Source of the DNA: Marinobacterium litorale DSM 23545
Lineage (GTDB): Bacteria; Pseudomonadota; Gammaproteobacteria; Pseudomonadales; Balneatricaceae
Direction: 5' to 3'
Assembly (NCBI RefSeq): GCF_000428985.1
Contig: NZ_AUAZ01000011.1
Coordinates: 62,001 to 126,000, forward strand
Length of the DNA stretch: 64,000 nucleotides
The translations under genes were made by a program, and so were the position numbers. Below are positions 53,659-62,525 of this stretch, piece after piece; positions within the stretch are counted from its first letter, which is position 1, and each line of letters starts with the position of its first letter. The notes beneath the pieces were generated by a model. That model was not told the DNA's origin, ran no database searches, and worked only from the letters and a program-made list of their open reading frames with translations.

Positions 53659-54606
53659 ATGTTGGTAAATGGCGTTTGGCAGGAAAATTGGCAGCCTGTA
53701 CAGTCCAAAGATGAGCAGGGACGTTTTATTCGTCAGACATCATCGTTTCGTCACTGGATTACCCCGGATGGGTCGGCAGGCCCCACGGGTGAAGCAGGCT
53801 TCAAGGCAGAGCCGGGGCGTTACCACCTGTATGTCGCTTACATCTGCCCCTGGGCGTCTCGTACACTGATGGCTCGTGCCCTCAAAGGTCTGGCACCGTT
53901 TATTGATGTGACGGTGGTCAATCCGCAGCTGACCGACCAAGGCTGGGCGTTTGGCGGCTTTCCGGGGGCGGCACCCGACCCGTTAAACGGCGCCGAATTC
54001 ATGCATCAGCTGTATACCCAGGCCGACCCAACATATACTGGCCGGGCAACAGTGCCGGTACTCTGGGATAAACAGCGTGGCACCATTGTGAATAACGAGT
54101 CGGCCGATATTGTGCGCATGTTTAACAGCGCATTCTCTGGGCTGGTTGAGTCAGGGCCGGATCTCTATCCCAGTGACCTGGCCGCGGAGGTCGATGCACT
54201 GAATCCTTTTATTTACGACAACTTGAACAACGGCGTCTACCAGGCAGGCTTCGCTTCGTCCCAACTGGCTTATGACGAGGCCTATGACAAGGTGTTCGCA
54301 GCGCTGGATGAGTTGGAGGCCCGCCTGGGTGATGGCCGCTGTTATCTTTTCGGAGATCGGCTGACAGAGACTGACCTCAGGTTATTCGTGACGCTGGTAC
54401 GTTTCGATGCGGCCTACCATGGTTTATTCAAGTGTAATCGTAACCAGCTGAAGGAGATGCCGTTGCTTCACGCATACATGCATCGAATACTCGCACTGGA
54501 AGGCGTCGCAGAGACCGTAAAACTGGATCACATCAAGGCAGGCTATTATTCGGTCAAAGCGTTAAATCCAGGCGGAATTGTCCCGCAGGGACCGGGTGCT
54601 CTATGA
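53659..54606 (+). CDS. Glutathionyl-hydroquinone reductase (GS-HQR, YqjG/ECM4-like)
   Basis: A 315-residue Xi-class GST. The catalytic cysteine C63 lies in YICPWASRTLMA (CPWA motif). The second half has a helical GST C-terminal domain (VFAALDELEARLGDGRCYLFGDRLTETDLRLFVTLVRF). These enzymes reduce glutathionylated hydroquinones back to hydroquinones. The ATG at 53659 is favoured by a GGGAGG site; an ATG at 53647 is also in frame. The next gene starts 32 bases later. Confidence 0.94.
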   Translation: MLVNGVWQENWQPVQSKDEQGRFIRQTSSFRHWITPDGSAGPTGEAGFKAEPGRYHLYVAYICPWASRTLMARALKGLAPFIDVTVVNPQLTDQGWAFGGFPGAAPDPLNGAEFMHQLYTQADPTYTGRATVPVLWDKQRGTIVNNESADIVRMFNSAFSGLVESGPDLYPSDLAAEVDALNPFIYDNLNNGVYQAGFASSQLAYDEAYDKVFAALDELEARLGDGRCYLFGDRLTETDLRLFVTLVRFDAAYHGLFKCNRNQLKEMPLLHAYMHRILALEGVAETVKLDHIKAGYYSVKALNPGGIVPQGPGAL

Positions 54607-54638
54607 GTGCCGGCACTGTGCCGACAGGAGAAAAAACT

Positions 54639-55457
54639 ATGAATACCACGTTCGATATTCTTTATCTGTCCCACGGTGGTGGTCCTAGGCCACTTCTGGG
54701 GGATCCGGACCATGCGGAGATGGTTGCTCAGTTTAAGGCGCTGGCGCGCGAGCTGCCCAAGCCGTCCGCGATACTGTTGATCAGCGCGCATTGGGAAGAG
54801 TCGGTGCCTACGATTACAGCCGGCGCAAATCCGGGACTGATTTATGACTATTACGGGTTTCCCCCGGAGTCCTACGAGATTCAGTATCCGGCACCAGGCG
54901 AACCGGAGCTGGCCCATCAATTGGCACAATGCCTGAAAGATGCAGGCATGCCTGCGCACCTTGATCACCAGCGGGGCTTTGATCACGGCATGTTCGTGCC
55001 GCTGAAGGTGATGTATCCGGATGCGGATATCCCGGTGGTACAGCTGTCGCTGATCAATGATCTGAGTGCGGCTAATCACCTGGCTCTGGGGCAGGCATTA
55101 CAGGCGTTGAAGTATGAGAATTTGCTGGTAATCGGCTCCGGCTTTTCCTTTCACAATATGCGTGCCTTCTACGCACCGGAAACCGGTGAGATTCGTGCAA
55201 GTAACCTGGCTTTTGAGCAATGGTTGCAGGAGACCCTGACCACATCGGAGGTTGGAGAAGAGGAGCGCGCCCGGCGCCTGGAAAGCTGGGAGCGAGCCCC
55301 GGCGGCACGTTTCTGTCATCCACGGGAAGAGCACCTATTGCCGTTACACGTCTGTTATGGGCTGGCGGGCCGCCCCTGCGATGATCACCTGTCTGCACGT
55401 ATTCTGGGTAAGCAGTCAGGGACTTTCGTCTGGCATGGGTCGAAGGTAAATGCGTAA
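54639..55457 (+). CDS. DODA-type class III extradiol dioxygenase (YgiD-like)
   Basis: A 272-residue enzyme related to 4,5-DOPA dioxygenase. Metal and active-site histidines are visible in LYLSHGGGP, LISAHWE, FDHGMFVPLKVMYPDADIPVVQLS and EEHLLPLH. It opens catecholic rings with non-heme iron or zinc. The ATG at 54639 suits the family, and a start at 54603 lies near the end of the GST gene. The operon order DoxX-GS-HQR-DODA recurs in quinone-stress loci. Confidence 0.92.
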   Translation: MNTTFDILYLSHGGGPRPLLGDPDHAEMVAQFKALARELPKPSAILLISAHWEESVPTITAGANPGLIYDYYGFPPESYEIQYPAPGEPELAHQLAQCLKDAGMPAHLDHQRGFDHGMFVPLKVMYPDADIPVVQLSLINDLSAANHLALGQALQALKYENLLVIGSGFSFHNMRAFYAPETGEIRASNLAFEQWLQETLTTSEVGEEERARRLESWERAPAARFCHPREEHLLPLHVCYGLAGRPCDDHLSARILGKQSGTFVWHGSKVNA

Positions 55458-55559
55458 TTGGTAATAGCTATTAATTAATATGAGATAAATTATTTCTAAC
55501 AATTCTTGTCGCGGAATATTCTGATCCTGTCGATGAAACAAGCTCAGCAGGAGAAAATC

Positions 55560-55724
55560 ATGGATCATTTATTTCGTCACCTGAATCAGGCCGCCCAGGC
55601 TGATACTCGAAACTCCCCTCTGTTGGCAGGCAGTCAGACTTCGGATCGCACGGCCGTTGTTTGCTGCAACTACCGTGATAACTACTACGGCGATCAGGTT
55701 TGCGTGTTGAAAACAACCCTCTGA
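55560..55724 (+). CDS. Orphan small Cys-containing peptide, function unknown
   Basis: The 54-residue ORF has an AGGAG ribosome site eight bases before its ATG (55547-55551) and an AT-rich upstream region (about 55455-55510) that could hold its promoter. The N-terminal part (MDHLFRHLNQAAQADTRN) is helical and polar. The C-terminal part, TAVVCCNYRDNYYGDQVCVL, carries all three cysteines (C35, C36, C48) and five aromatic or basic residues. No family is recognised and no signal peptide is seen. A leader-plus-core layout as in ribosomally made peptides is conceivable, but no modifying enzyme is adjacent; a YcaO fusion lies 4.8 kb upstream. Confidence 0.6.
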   Translation: MDHLFRHLNQAAQADTRNSPLLAGSQTSDRTAVVCCNYRDNYYGDQVCVLKTTL

Positions 55725-55836
55725 GAGTGGGGGGTATCTGCTTGAAAATGGACGTTGTACGGGGGGCTGAAAGCGCCCGGGGGCTTCAGTCCGGGGGCCG
55801 TTTGTGGGAGAGTGTCATCTATTCATGACGTAGTGG

Positions 55837-56640
55837 ATGATCATTGAACAGATGAACAAACTCAAAGTACTGGTGGTGGACGATGCGAAGTTTATTCGCG
55901 AACGTGTCACTTCCATGGTGCGAGACGCTTTCCCGCAAAGCGCCGTATACGCGTGCGAAAATGGCCGCGATGCGATCAAGGCCATGTCTCAGGAGCAATT
56001 TTCAATCATCCTGTGTGACTGGGAGATGCCGCAGATGAGCGGTTTGGAGGTGCTTCAGTGGACCCGAGCACAGGATAATTACAAGCAAACCCCGTTTCTG
56101 ATGGTGACCAGCCGTGGCGAGCGTGAATACGTGCTTAAGGCGATTCAGGCGGGGGTTAACGACTACATGGGGAAACCCTTCACCAGCGAGCAGTTGGTCC
56201 AGAAGATCATGAAAGCGCTGGGGAAAGGGGGGCAGCTCAGTGCCGAACAGCAGGCCCGTGCTGCGGAAATGCTTAAAGAGGATAAGGCGAGAAAAGAGTC
56301 CGGTGCCTCGGCTCCAAAATCGATGCCCAAGCCCAAGGGGCTGGCCCAGCTGCGTTGCTCCGATCAAACCTTTAAGTGCGCGATCAAGGATCTGACGTTG
56401 CGCGAAGTGAAGGTCGTGATTAAAAACGATGGCCGCTTTCCCAAACTTTTGGATCAGGTGGTTGTGGATATCGAGCAGCTCTCCGGGGACGCGGTCGCCC
56501 GTATCAACGGCTTTGTTCTGTCGATGCAGGCTACCGAGGCGCGCCTCGAAAGCGCCTATGTGGAAGTGCGAATCCAATTTGTCGACGACGATCCCGACAA
56601 ACTGGCACACCTGTCTGAATATATCGCCAGTGTACGTTAA
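55837..56640 (+). CDS. CheY-like response regulator with C-terminal PilZ-like domain
   Basis: A 267-residue protein. The receiver domain (8-128) has the acidic pair D15-D16, phospho-acceptor D61 (LCDWEMP), T91 and K113. A Lys/Ala-rich linker (130-160) leads to a C-terminal domain (165-267, LRCSDQTFKCAIKDLTLREVKVVI...) with a PilZ-like strand order but no RxxxR motif, so c-di-GMP binding is doubtful. Start options are ATG 55837 or ATG 55852. The next gene, a lipoprotein, starts nine bases after the stop. Confidence 0.82.
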   Translation: MIIEQMNKLKVLVVDDAKFIRERVTSMVRDAFPQSAVYACENGRDAIKAMSQEQFSIILCDWEMPQMSGLEVLQWTRAQDNYKQTPFLMVTSRGEREYVLKAIQAGVNDYMGKPFTSEQLVQKIMKALGKGGQLSAEQQARAAEMLKEDKARKESGASAPKSMPKPKGLAQLRCSDQTFKCAIKDLTLREVKVVIKNDGRFPKLLDQVVVDIEQLSGDAVARINGFVLSMQATEARLESAYVEVRIQFVDDDPDKLAHLSEYIASVR

Positions 56641-56649
56641 GGGACTTTT

Positions 56650-57336
56650 ATGCCGTTGATACAATCCAATACCCTGCTCTCGCTTCTACTGGCTCTGTTT
56701 TTGGCAGGGTGTGCGGCGCAAGCTCCAGAGACTCGCGCACCTGAGTCCAGTGTTAAACCCCGCGCGCTGAGTACCCAGCCGATGTCAGGAATGGGGCAAG
56801 AGCAGCAGTTGGCGCTGGCGCTGACCTCCCATTACCTGGGTGGGCCGCTGTATCGTATGTCTAACCCCTTGCCTATGAGTCGCCAGTACCGCTTGGGTGA
56901 GGCAGTTTATTCGCCGGACCGCCGGCAGATGATTGTCCTGATGCAGCATCAGAATCAACCGACCTGGGCGATGGTGACCTTCAGTGTGCCTGCCGGAGCC
57001 ATCATGAATGCATTTGATGTGCAGCGTAATGGTCAGGACGCCTATGCTCTGGTTCTTAAAAATGCGCGCTTCTGCTTGGTGACCGGTGCGGGACAGCCGC
57101 CGGTCTGGGGTGGCAGCGGGTGGGCGTTCGACAAACAGCAGCCGGGGCGGTTCGAATGCAGTGGCCAGACCCGCGGTTCGCTTTACCAGTCCTACAGCGG
57201 GATGCCGGGCTTACTGGGGGTGTATGCCGAAGATGGTGATACGGTTCTGTTTGCCGAACGTTGGTCCGAATTGCAGCAGATTGCCTCTGGTCTGAAGACT
57301 CTCTTCCCCCATTTGCAGGTGCCGCGTCTTCCCTGA
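56650..57336 (+). CDS. Lipoprotein of unknown function
   Basis: A 228-residue protein with a type II signal peptide; the lipobox LAGC gives C21. The mature part is rich in aromatic residues and Gln, with two cysteines (ARFCLVTG, RFECSGQT) that could form a disulfide in the periplasm. No family is recognised. It lies nine bases after the response regulator, so they are likely co-transcribed; rlmJ follows 24 bases later. Confidence 0.75.
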   Translation: MPLIQSNTLLSLLLALFLAGCAAQAPETRAPESSVKPRALSTQPMSGMGQEQQLALALTSHYLGGPLYRMSNPLPMSRQYRLGEAVYSPDRRQMIVLMQHQNQPTWAMVTFSVPAGAIMNAFDVQRNGQDAYALVLKNARFCLVTGAGQPPVWGGSGWAFDKQQPGRFECSGQTRGSLYQSYSGMPGLLGVYAEDGDTVLFAERWSELQQIASGLKTLFPHLQVPRLP

Positions 57337-57360
57337 CGCGCCACCGACAAGGTTTCTACC

Positions 57361-58197
57361 ATGCTCAGTTATCAGCACGGCTTTCATGCCGGCAATTTTG
57401 CCGATCTGCACAAGCACGTTGTGCTTACGGCACTGCTCACCGCGTTGAACGCAAAAAATAAACCCTGGAGTTATCTGGAAACGCACAGCGGTCGCGCTCT
57501 GTATAACCTGGCAGATGATCAATCTCAGAAAACCGGGGAGTACCGCGAAGGGATAGAGCGCTTGTGGCAACAGGCGTCGGCTGATGGGCTGGCCACTTAC
57601 CGGGGGCTCATCGAACAGCTAAACCCGGATGGCGTTCTGAGCGTTTACCCGGGCTCTCCCATGTTGGCTCAGTTGATGGCGCGAGCGGATGATCGAATTC
57701 GTCTGATGGAGTTGCACCCCGCTGAGTTTGATGTGCTCCGTGCCGTATTCAGTGATGACGCTCGGGTGGCCGTACATCACCGGGACGGATATGAGGGCGT
57801 GTTGTCACAGTTGCCGCCTATGCCGCGCCGGGGCATGGTGCTGGTAGACCCTGCCTATGAGGTCAAGGATGAGTATGAGACCGTGCCCCGTTTTCTGAGT
57901 AAGGCTCAGCGGCGCTGGGCCACAGGGGTTTACGCGATCTGGTACCCGCTGCTCGCCGCTAACCGCTGGCGGTCGATGGTGGAGCAGGTTGTGCAGGTGA
58001 GCACAGCCTCAGTGCTGTGCAGCGAGTTCCGTGCGGCTGATGCGGATGCAGGCGGGATGTACGGGTCGGGTATGCTGATCGTTAACGCCCCCTGGCAACT
58101 GGATCAGCGCCTGGACGAGCAGTTGCCCGTCTTGGCCCGTATGCTAGGGCTGCCTGAGTCAGCCCTAAGTCTGCGTTGGCTGGTACCCCCTGCCTGA
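57361..58197 (+). CDS. rlmJ: 23S rRNA adenine-N6 methyltransferase RlmJ
   Basis: A 278-residue protein: MLSYQHGFHAGNFADLHKHVVLTALL is the invariant N-terminus. It modifies A2030 of 23S rRNA with SAM. The catalytic motif is usually DPPY; here it reads DPAYEVKDEY, with Ala for the second Pro. The rest of the fold (YLETHSGRALYNL, AIWYPLLAANRW) is intact. It may be co-transcribed with the lipoprotein gene. Confidence 0.92.
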   Translation: MLSYQHGFHAGNFADLHKHVVLTALLTALNAKNKPWSYLETHSGRALYNLADDQSQKTGEYREGIERLWQQASADGLATYRGLIEQLNPDGVLSVYPGSPMLAQLMARADDRIRLMELHPAEFDVLRAVFSDDARVAVHHRDGYEGVLSQLPPMPRRGMVLVDPAYEVKDEYETVPRFLSKAQRRWATGVYAIWYPLLAANRWRSMVEQVVQVSTASVLCSEFRAADADAGGMYGSGMLIVNAPWQLDQRLDEQLPVLARMLGLPESALSLRWLVPPA

Positions 58198-58200
58198 ATT

Positions 58201-58467
58201 TCAGTAGAGCGCTTTCTCGTCCCGGACCAGGTCCTGAAGTAACTCCAAAAACAGACGGTCTGCTTCGCTGTGCTCTATGGGGATCTTCACATTAGTGGTC
58301 GCCGACAGCTCTTCGGCGATCAACTGGTCGGCATCTTTTGAGTTGATATGCTTGCGCGCGATCTCCTTGGCGATGGAACAGATTTCCGGTTCATCAAATA
58401 CCTTGCGGATAAACCGCAACAGCTCGTTAATAACCCGCTCTTTGTTCTTGATATCAGAAACGCTCAT
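58201..58467 (-). CDS. Small hypothetical protein
   Basis: An 88-residue polar, helical protein starting at the ATG at 58467 with an AGGAG site; no named family is recognised. It opens SVSDIKNKERVINELLRFIRKVF and ends in an acidic stretch. It is convergent with rlmJ (three bases apart). Confidence 0.65.
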   Translation of the reverse strand: MSVSDIKNKERVINELLRFIRKVFDEPEICSIAKEIARKHINSKDADQLIAEELSATTNVKIPIEHSEADRLFLELLQDLVRDEKALY

Positions 58468-58888
58468 CGATGCTTCTCCTGCAGATCTTCTGCCTTTCAC
58501 TATAACCCGACTCTTGAGTAACTGCCTACCGCGCCAGATGACCGAAAAATTACTCCTTTTGTCCGGTTGATCAAAACTGCCTTGAGTGAGAGAATTTCGG
58601 GCTCTTTTTCTGTCGGTGGGTCCAGGAAATCCCAACCCCACGGGCTTTGTGTGGCTATTTAAGCAGTACCCGGCTTAGGGCTCAGAACAGAAGGCCGAGA
58701 GAAGCGATCCTTTTCACGGTCGGCACCGAATCCACCGCCCATCCAGATGGGCAACTGTTGATTCAGGCTCAGTTTGTGTCCGTAACAGCGTCATCATCGC
58801 TACGGCTACGGGTGGATTCAGATGCACGTATCTTGAACTGTTGATCATCGGCACACTGTGTTGCCGGTGCTGAGTAGAGGGTAATAAA
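58468..58888. other. 421-base region upstream of ilvI
   Basis: No protein-coding gene is supported. It holds the promoter and ribosome site of the minus-strand small gene, the candidate leader peptide at 58538, and the ilvIH promoter or leader. No clear antiterminator was resolved by eye. Confidence 0.4.
58538..58570 (+). other. Possible leucine-rich leader peptide upstream of ilvI
   Basis: ATG ACC GAA AAA TTA CTC CTT TTG TCC GGT TGA would encode MTEKLLLLSG, with four consecutive Leu codons (TTA, CTC, CTT, TTG). Downstream at about 58589-58603 is a short GAGAG...CTCTTTTT hairpin-like element. This is the layout of amino acid attenuators, but the ribosome site is poor and the distance to ilvI (about 320 bases) is long. 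It could be chance. Confidence 0.3.
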
Positions 58889-60610
58889 GTGGAACAACTT
58901 TCAGGCGCAGAAATGGTGGTACGCGCGCTCCATGATGAGGGCGTTAAGTACATCTATGGCTATCCCGGCGGCGCGCTTTTGCATGTGTATGACGCGCTGT
59001 TCCAGCAGGAGGATGTCCAGCATATTCTTGTGCGCCACGAGCAGGCTGCAACCCATATGGCGGATGCTTATGCGCGTGCGACCGGCAAGCCCGGCGTCGC
59101 GCTGGTTACGTCAGGCCCCGGGGCGACCAACGCCGTTACCGGTATCGCTACCGCATTCATGGACTCCATCCCGATGGTGGTCATTACCGGTCAGGTGATG
59201 AGTCATCTGATTGGTGAAGATGCTTTCCAGGAAACCGACATGCTCGGTATCTCCCGTCCGGTGGTAAAGCACAACTTCAGTGTGCAGAACCCGGAAGAGA
59301 TTCCCAGCATCATCAAGAAAGCGTTTTATATCGCGCAGACCGGTCGTCCCGGTCCGGTCGTCGTCGATATCCCCAAGGATATGACCACGCCCACGGATCG
59401 CTATCCGTACGAGTACCCGAAGTCGGTGAAACTGCGCTCATACAATCCGATCAGCCGGGGCCATAGCGGTCAGATCCGCAAGGCTGTGGATATGCTTCTG
59501 CAGGCGCGACGTCCGGTTATCTACAGCGGTGGCGGCGTTATTATGGGCGACGCCAGTGCCGAGCTGACCGAGTTTGCGCAGATGCTGAACTTCCCGGTGA
59601 CCAACACTCTGATGGGGCTGGGTGGTTATCCCGGTACCGATCGTCAGTGTCTGGGTATGTTGGGGATGCATGGCAGTTACGAAGCCAACATGGCGATGCA
59701 TCATGCGGATCTCATCCTGGCGATAGGCGCGCGTTTCGATGACCGGGTAACCAACGCGACCGACAAGTTCTGTCCGACGGCGCGGATTATCCACATCGAT
59801 ATCGATCCGGCCTCAATCTCCAAGACGGTGCAGGCGGATGTGCCCATCGTAGGCCCGTCAAAGGTTGTGCTTGAGGAGATGATCGCGCAGGTTAAAGAGA
59901 GCAAGAAACGTCCTGACGGTGCTGCGCTGGAAAGCTGGTGGAAGCAGATTGAGGAGTGGCGCGGCCGTCATGGTGGTCGTTACGATACCTCCGATTCCGA
60001 GCTCATGAAGCCGCAGCAGGTTATTGAGATGCTGAGCAAGGTCACCGGTGGTGATGCTTACGTGTGCTCCGATGTGGGACAGCACCAGATGTTTGCCGCT
60101 CAGTATTACAAGTTCAACAAGCCCAACCGTTGGATCAACTCCGGTGGTCTCGGCACTATGGGCTTTGGTCTACCAGCGGCCATGGGCGTTAAGCTGAACT
60201 TCCCGGATGCGGATGTGGCCTGTGTTACCGGTGAAGGCAGTATCCAGATGAATATCCAGGAGCTGTCTACCTGCAAGCAGTATGATCTGCCGGTGAAGAT
60301 TCTCTGCCTGAACAACCAGTCACTGGGTATGGTGCGTCAGTGGCAGGATATGAACTATGAGTCGCGTCACTCTCAGTCCTACATGAAGTCTCTGCCGGAC
60401 TTTATCAAGCTGGCCGAGTCCTATGGTCATGTCGGCATGAAAGTCGACAAGTACGCGGATCTTGAAGGTGCGATGCGCGAGGCGTTCGCACTGAAAGACC
60501 GGCTTGTATTTATGGATATCGCGGTCGACCCGTTCGAGCACGTCTATCCGATGCAGGTGCCGCGCGGTGCCATGCGTGACATGTGGCTGAGCAAGACGGA
60601 GAGGACCTGA
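58889..60610 (+). CDS. ilvI: Acetolactate synthase large subunit
   Basis: A 573-residue ThDP enzyme starting at GTG. E51 ([20 protein letters not shown]) is the activating glutamate. The ThDP/Mg loop is [17 protein letters not shown], with the Glu-for-Asp GEGS form seen in Pseudomonas IlvI. The FAD domain is in the middle, and [10 protein letters not shown] is intact. It makes acetolactate or acetohydroxybutyrate for valine, leucine and isoleucine. It runs directly into ilvH, two bases after the stop. Confidence 0.97.
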   Translation: MEQLSGAEMVVRALHDEGVKYIYGYPGGALLHVYDALFQQEDVQHILVRHEQAATHMADAYARATGKPGVALVTSGPGATNAVTGIATAFMDSIPMVVITGQVMSHLIGEDAFQETDMLGISRPVVKHNFSVQNPEEIPSIIKKAFYIAQTGRPGPVVVDIPKDMTTPTDRYPYEYPKSVKLRSYNPISRGHSGQIRKAVDMLLQARRPVIYSGGGVIMGDASAELTEFAQMLNFPVTNTLMGLGGYPGTDRQCLGMLGMHGSYEANMAMHHADLILAIGARFDDRVTNATDKFCPTARIIHIDIDPASISKTVQADVPIVGPSKVVLEEMIAQVKESKKRPDGAALESWWKQIEEWRGRHGGRYDTSDSELMKPQQVIEMLSKVTGGDAYVCSDVGQHQMFAAQYYKFNKPNRWINSGGLGTMGFGLPAAMGVKLNFPDADVACVTGEGSIQMNIQELSTCKQYDLPVKILCLNNQSLGMVRQWQDMNYESRHSQSYMKSLPDFIKLAESYGHVGMKVDKYADLEGAMREAFALKDRLVFMDIAVDPFEHVYPMQVPRGAMRDMWLSKTERT

Positions 60611-60612
60611 TC

Positions 60613-61107
60613 ATGCGTCATATCATTTCAGTTCTGTTGGAAAACGAACCGGGTGCGCTGTCGCGGGTAGTGGGTCTGTTCTCCCAGCGCAACTACAACA
60701 TCGAGTCGCTGACCGTGGCGCCGACCGAAGATTCCACGTTGTCTCGCCTGACTGTGACCACCACCGGTGATGATCGGGTGGTGGAGCAGATCACCAAACA
60801 GCTCAACAAGCTGATTGATGTGGTGAAGGTGGTGGATCTGTCCGAGGGCGATCATATCGAGCGCGAGCTGATGATGATCAAGCTGAAGGCCAACGGCCAG
60901 ATGCGAGCGGAGATTAAACGTACGTGCGATATCTTCCGCGGCCAGATCATCGACGTGACACCGAACACCTACACCGTGCAGCTGGTGGGGGCCTCCGATA
61001 AGCTGGACGCGTTTATCGCTTCACTGGGTAATATGGCCAGCATCATGGAAGTGGTGCGTTCCGGTGTGTCCGGTATCGCCCGCGGTGAAAAGGTGCTGAG
61101 CCTCTGA
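60613..61107 (+). CDS. ilvH: Acetolactate synthase small (regulatory) subunit
   Basis: A 164-residue protein: the ACT domain RHIISVLLENEPGALSRVVGLFSQRNYNIESLTVAPT is followed by the C-terminal half that binds IlvI. Valine feedback acts through this subunit. The ATG at 60613 is preferred over a codon at 60583. A terminator follows 28 bases after the stop. In Pseudomonas ilvC and pssA follow; here no ilvC is present before pssA. Confidence 0.97.
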   Translation: MRHIISVLLENEPGALSRVVGLFSQRNYNIESLTVAPTEDSTLSRLTVTTTGDDRVVEQITKQLNKLIDVVKVVDLSEGDHIERELMMIKLKANGQMRAEIKRTCDIFRGQIIDVTPNTYTVQLVGASDKLDAFIASLGNMASIMEVVRSGVSGIARGEKVLSL

Positions 61108-61135
61108 TCCGCCGCTGTCTGCGCAGTCGTATCTT

Positions 61136-61166
61136 AAAACCGCCTTCGGGCGGTTTTCTCGTTTTT
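61136..61166 (+). terminator. Intrinsic terminator after ilvH
   Basis: AAAACCGCC pairs with GGCGGTTTT around a TTCG loop and is followed by a T-rich tail (TCTCGTTTTT). Confidence 0.92.
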
Positions 61167-61272
61167 GCCTATAGTCATGAGACCAACCGCGGATTCGCTC
61201 GGGCTCTCCGGTAGAACGAACGCGAGGCCAACGAGTGTGTCCTGACAGGGATTCAACAGGGGAGTCGATCTA

Positions 61273-62106
61273 ATGTGTGATCAATACGCGTGTGGACAGA
61301 GTTCAAGTGATAAGCCGTTACCCCAGCCGACCCGCGAACAGCGCCGGGCGTTTTTAAAGGGGATGGCCGCGTTGCCTTTGGCGATGGTGTTGGCTGATGC
61401 GTCACTGGCGCAGGCGGCCGGTGAACGCCTGGATAAGGTTTCTCTGGCACTGCCTGGCGGTCAAACCGCACCGGCCTACCTGGCTGTGCCCCCGGAGTTG
61501 GGCGAGGGCAAGGCTCCTACGGTGCTACTGATCCATGAATGGTGGGGGCTCAATGATCAGATCAAGGCAGTCGCCGCCGAGTTTGCGGAGCAGGGATTTA
61601 TCGCGCTGGCGGTGGATCTATACGGTGGAAAAGTCGGGACTACGCGTGAGGAGGCCAATGCCCTGCGTATGGCTTTAGATCCGGAGGTCGCTACACAAAC
61701 ACTGGTCGGTTGGATCGACTGGCTTAAACAGCATCCGAGCAGCACCGGAAAAGTGGCAACTCTGGGGTGGTGCTTTGGTGGAGGCTGGTCATTGAACGCC
61801 TCCCTGGCAACGCCGGTTGATGCCACGGTGATCTATTACGGTAATGTGGCTAAGTCACCGGAGGAGCTGGAGTCATTGGCAAGTCCGGTGCTGGGGCATT
61901 TTGGAACGCTGGACGGTCATATTAACGAAGCGATGGTGGGTCAGTTCGAAAAGTCCATGGCGGAAGCCGGTAAAACCGATATGGAGATCCATTGGTATGT
62001 GGCCGATCATGCCTTTGCCAATCCCACGGGGTCTCGCTATGACGAGGAGGACGCGGCATTAGCCTGGAGTCGGACCTTGGCATTTCTGCATAAACAGCTT
62101 GGTTAA
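61273..62106 (+). CDS. Tat-exported dienelactone hydrolase-family protein
   Basis: A 277-residue alpha/beta-hydrolase. The N-terminus has the twin-arginine signal REQRRAFLKGMAALPLAMVLADASLAQAAG. The catalytic triad is C167 (GWCFGGGWS), D214 (GTLDGHINE) and H246 (ADHAFANP), with E89 in IHEWWGLN as in dienelactone hydrolases. The usual enzyme is cytoplasmic, so export is a variation; the substrate is unknown. It has its own region after the ilvH terminator. Confidence 0.87.
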   Translation: MCDQYACGQSSSDKPLPQPTREQRRAFLKGMAALPLAMVLADASLAQAAGERLDKVSLALPGGQTAPAYLAVPPELGEGKAPTVLLIHEWWGLNDQIKAVAAEFAEQGFIALAVDLYGGKVGTTREEANALRMALDPEVATQTLVGWIDWLKQHPSSTGKVATLGWCFGGGWSLNASLATPVDATVIYYGNVAKSPEELESLASPVLGHFGTLDGHINEAMVGQFEKSMAEAGKTDMEIHWYVADHAFANPTGSRYDEEDAALAWSRTLAFLHKQLG

Positions 62107-62161
62107 CCGGCTGCATCGGGAACCCGGACAGACAATGCAGTGTCTCTAGAGTGTCTGAAGT

Positions 62162-62395
62162 GTGTGGAGTATCCGCGTGTTTGTTCGGGTCGTCGTTGCC
62201 ATTGTTGCGTGTCTGTTAACGCTTTGGGTTGTACAGGCCTTTGCCAAGCCGGCTCCCTGGTATTGGTGGGAAAGTCGGGTGGATGGACATAAGCTGTGCC
62301 GTCAGTTTGACCCCGGAGAAGGTTGGCGTCGTGCCGGTGGCCCCTACCGCGATGCACAGTGTCGCATTCCAACAGTTGCACCTGAGCAGCGCTGA
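62162..62395 (+). CDS. Small secreted or membrane protein, function unknown
   Basis: A 77-residue protein from a GTG at 62162 (another GTG at 62177). A signal-like hydrophobic segment, VRVVVAIVACLLTLWVVQAFA, is followed by a short Trp/Arg/Cys-containing tail (WYWWESRVDGHKLCRQFDPG...DAQCRI) with two cysteines. No family is recognised. It lies 56 bases after the hydrolase gene. Confidence 0.6.
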   Translation: MWSIRVFVRVVVAIVACLLTLWVVQAFAKPAPWYWWESRVDGHKLCRQFDPGEGWRRAGGPYRDAQCRIPTVAPEQR

Positions 62396-62525
62396 GGGGG
62401 CTGACGCATTATTGGGTATTGAGAGTAGAGACCTGCTTAGCGCCCAAATTACGATGCTTTCATTTGACTGATCTTAAGATATGGCGCACTGTTTTGTGCA
62501 GTGCGGCATAAAATGGAGGTCAGTG

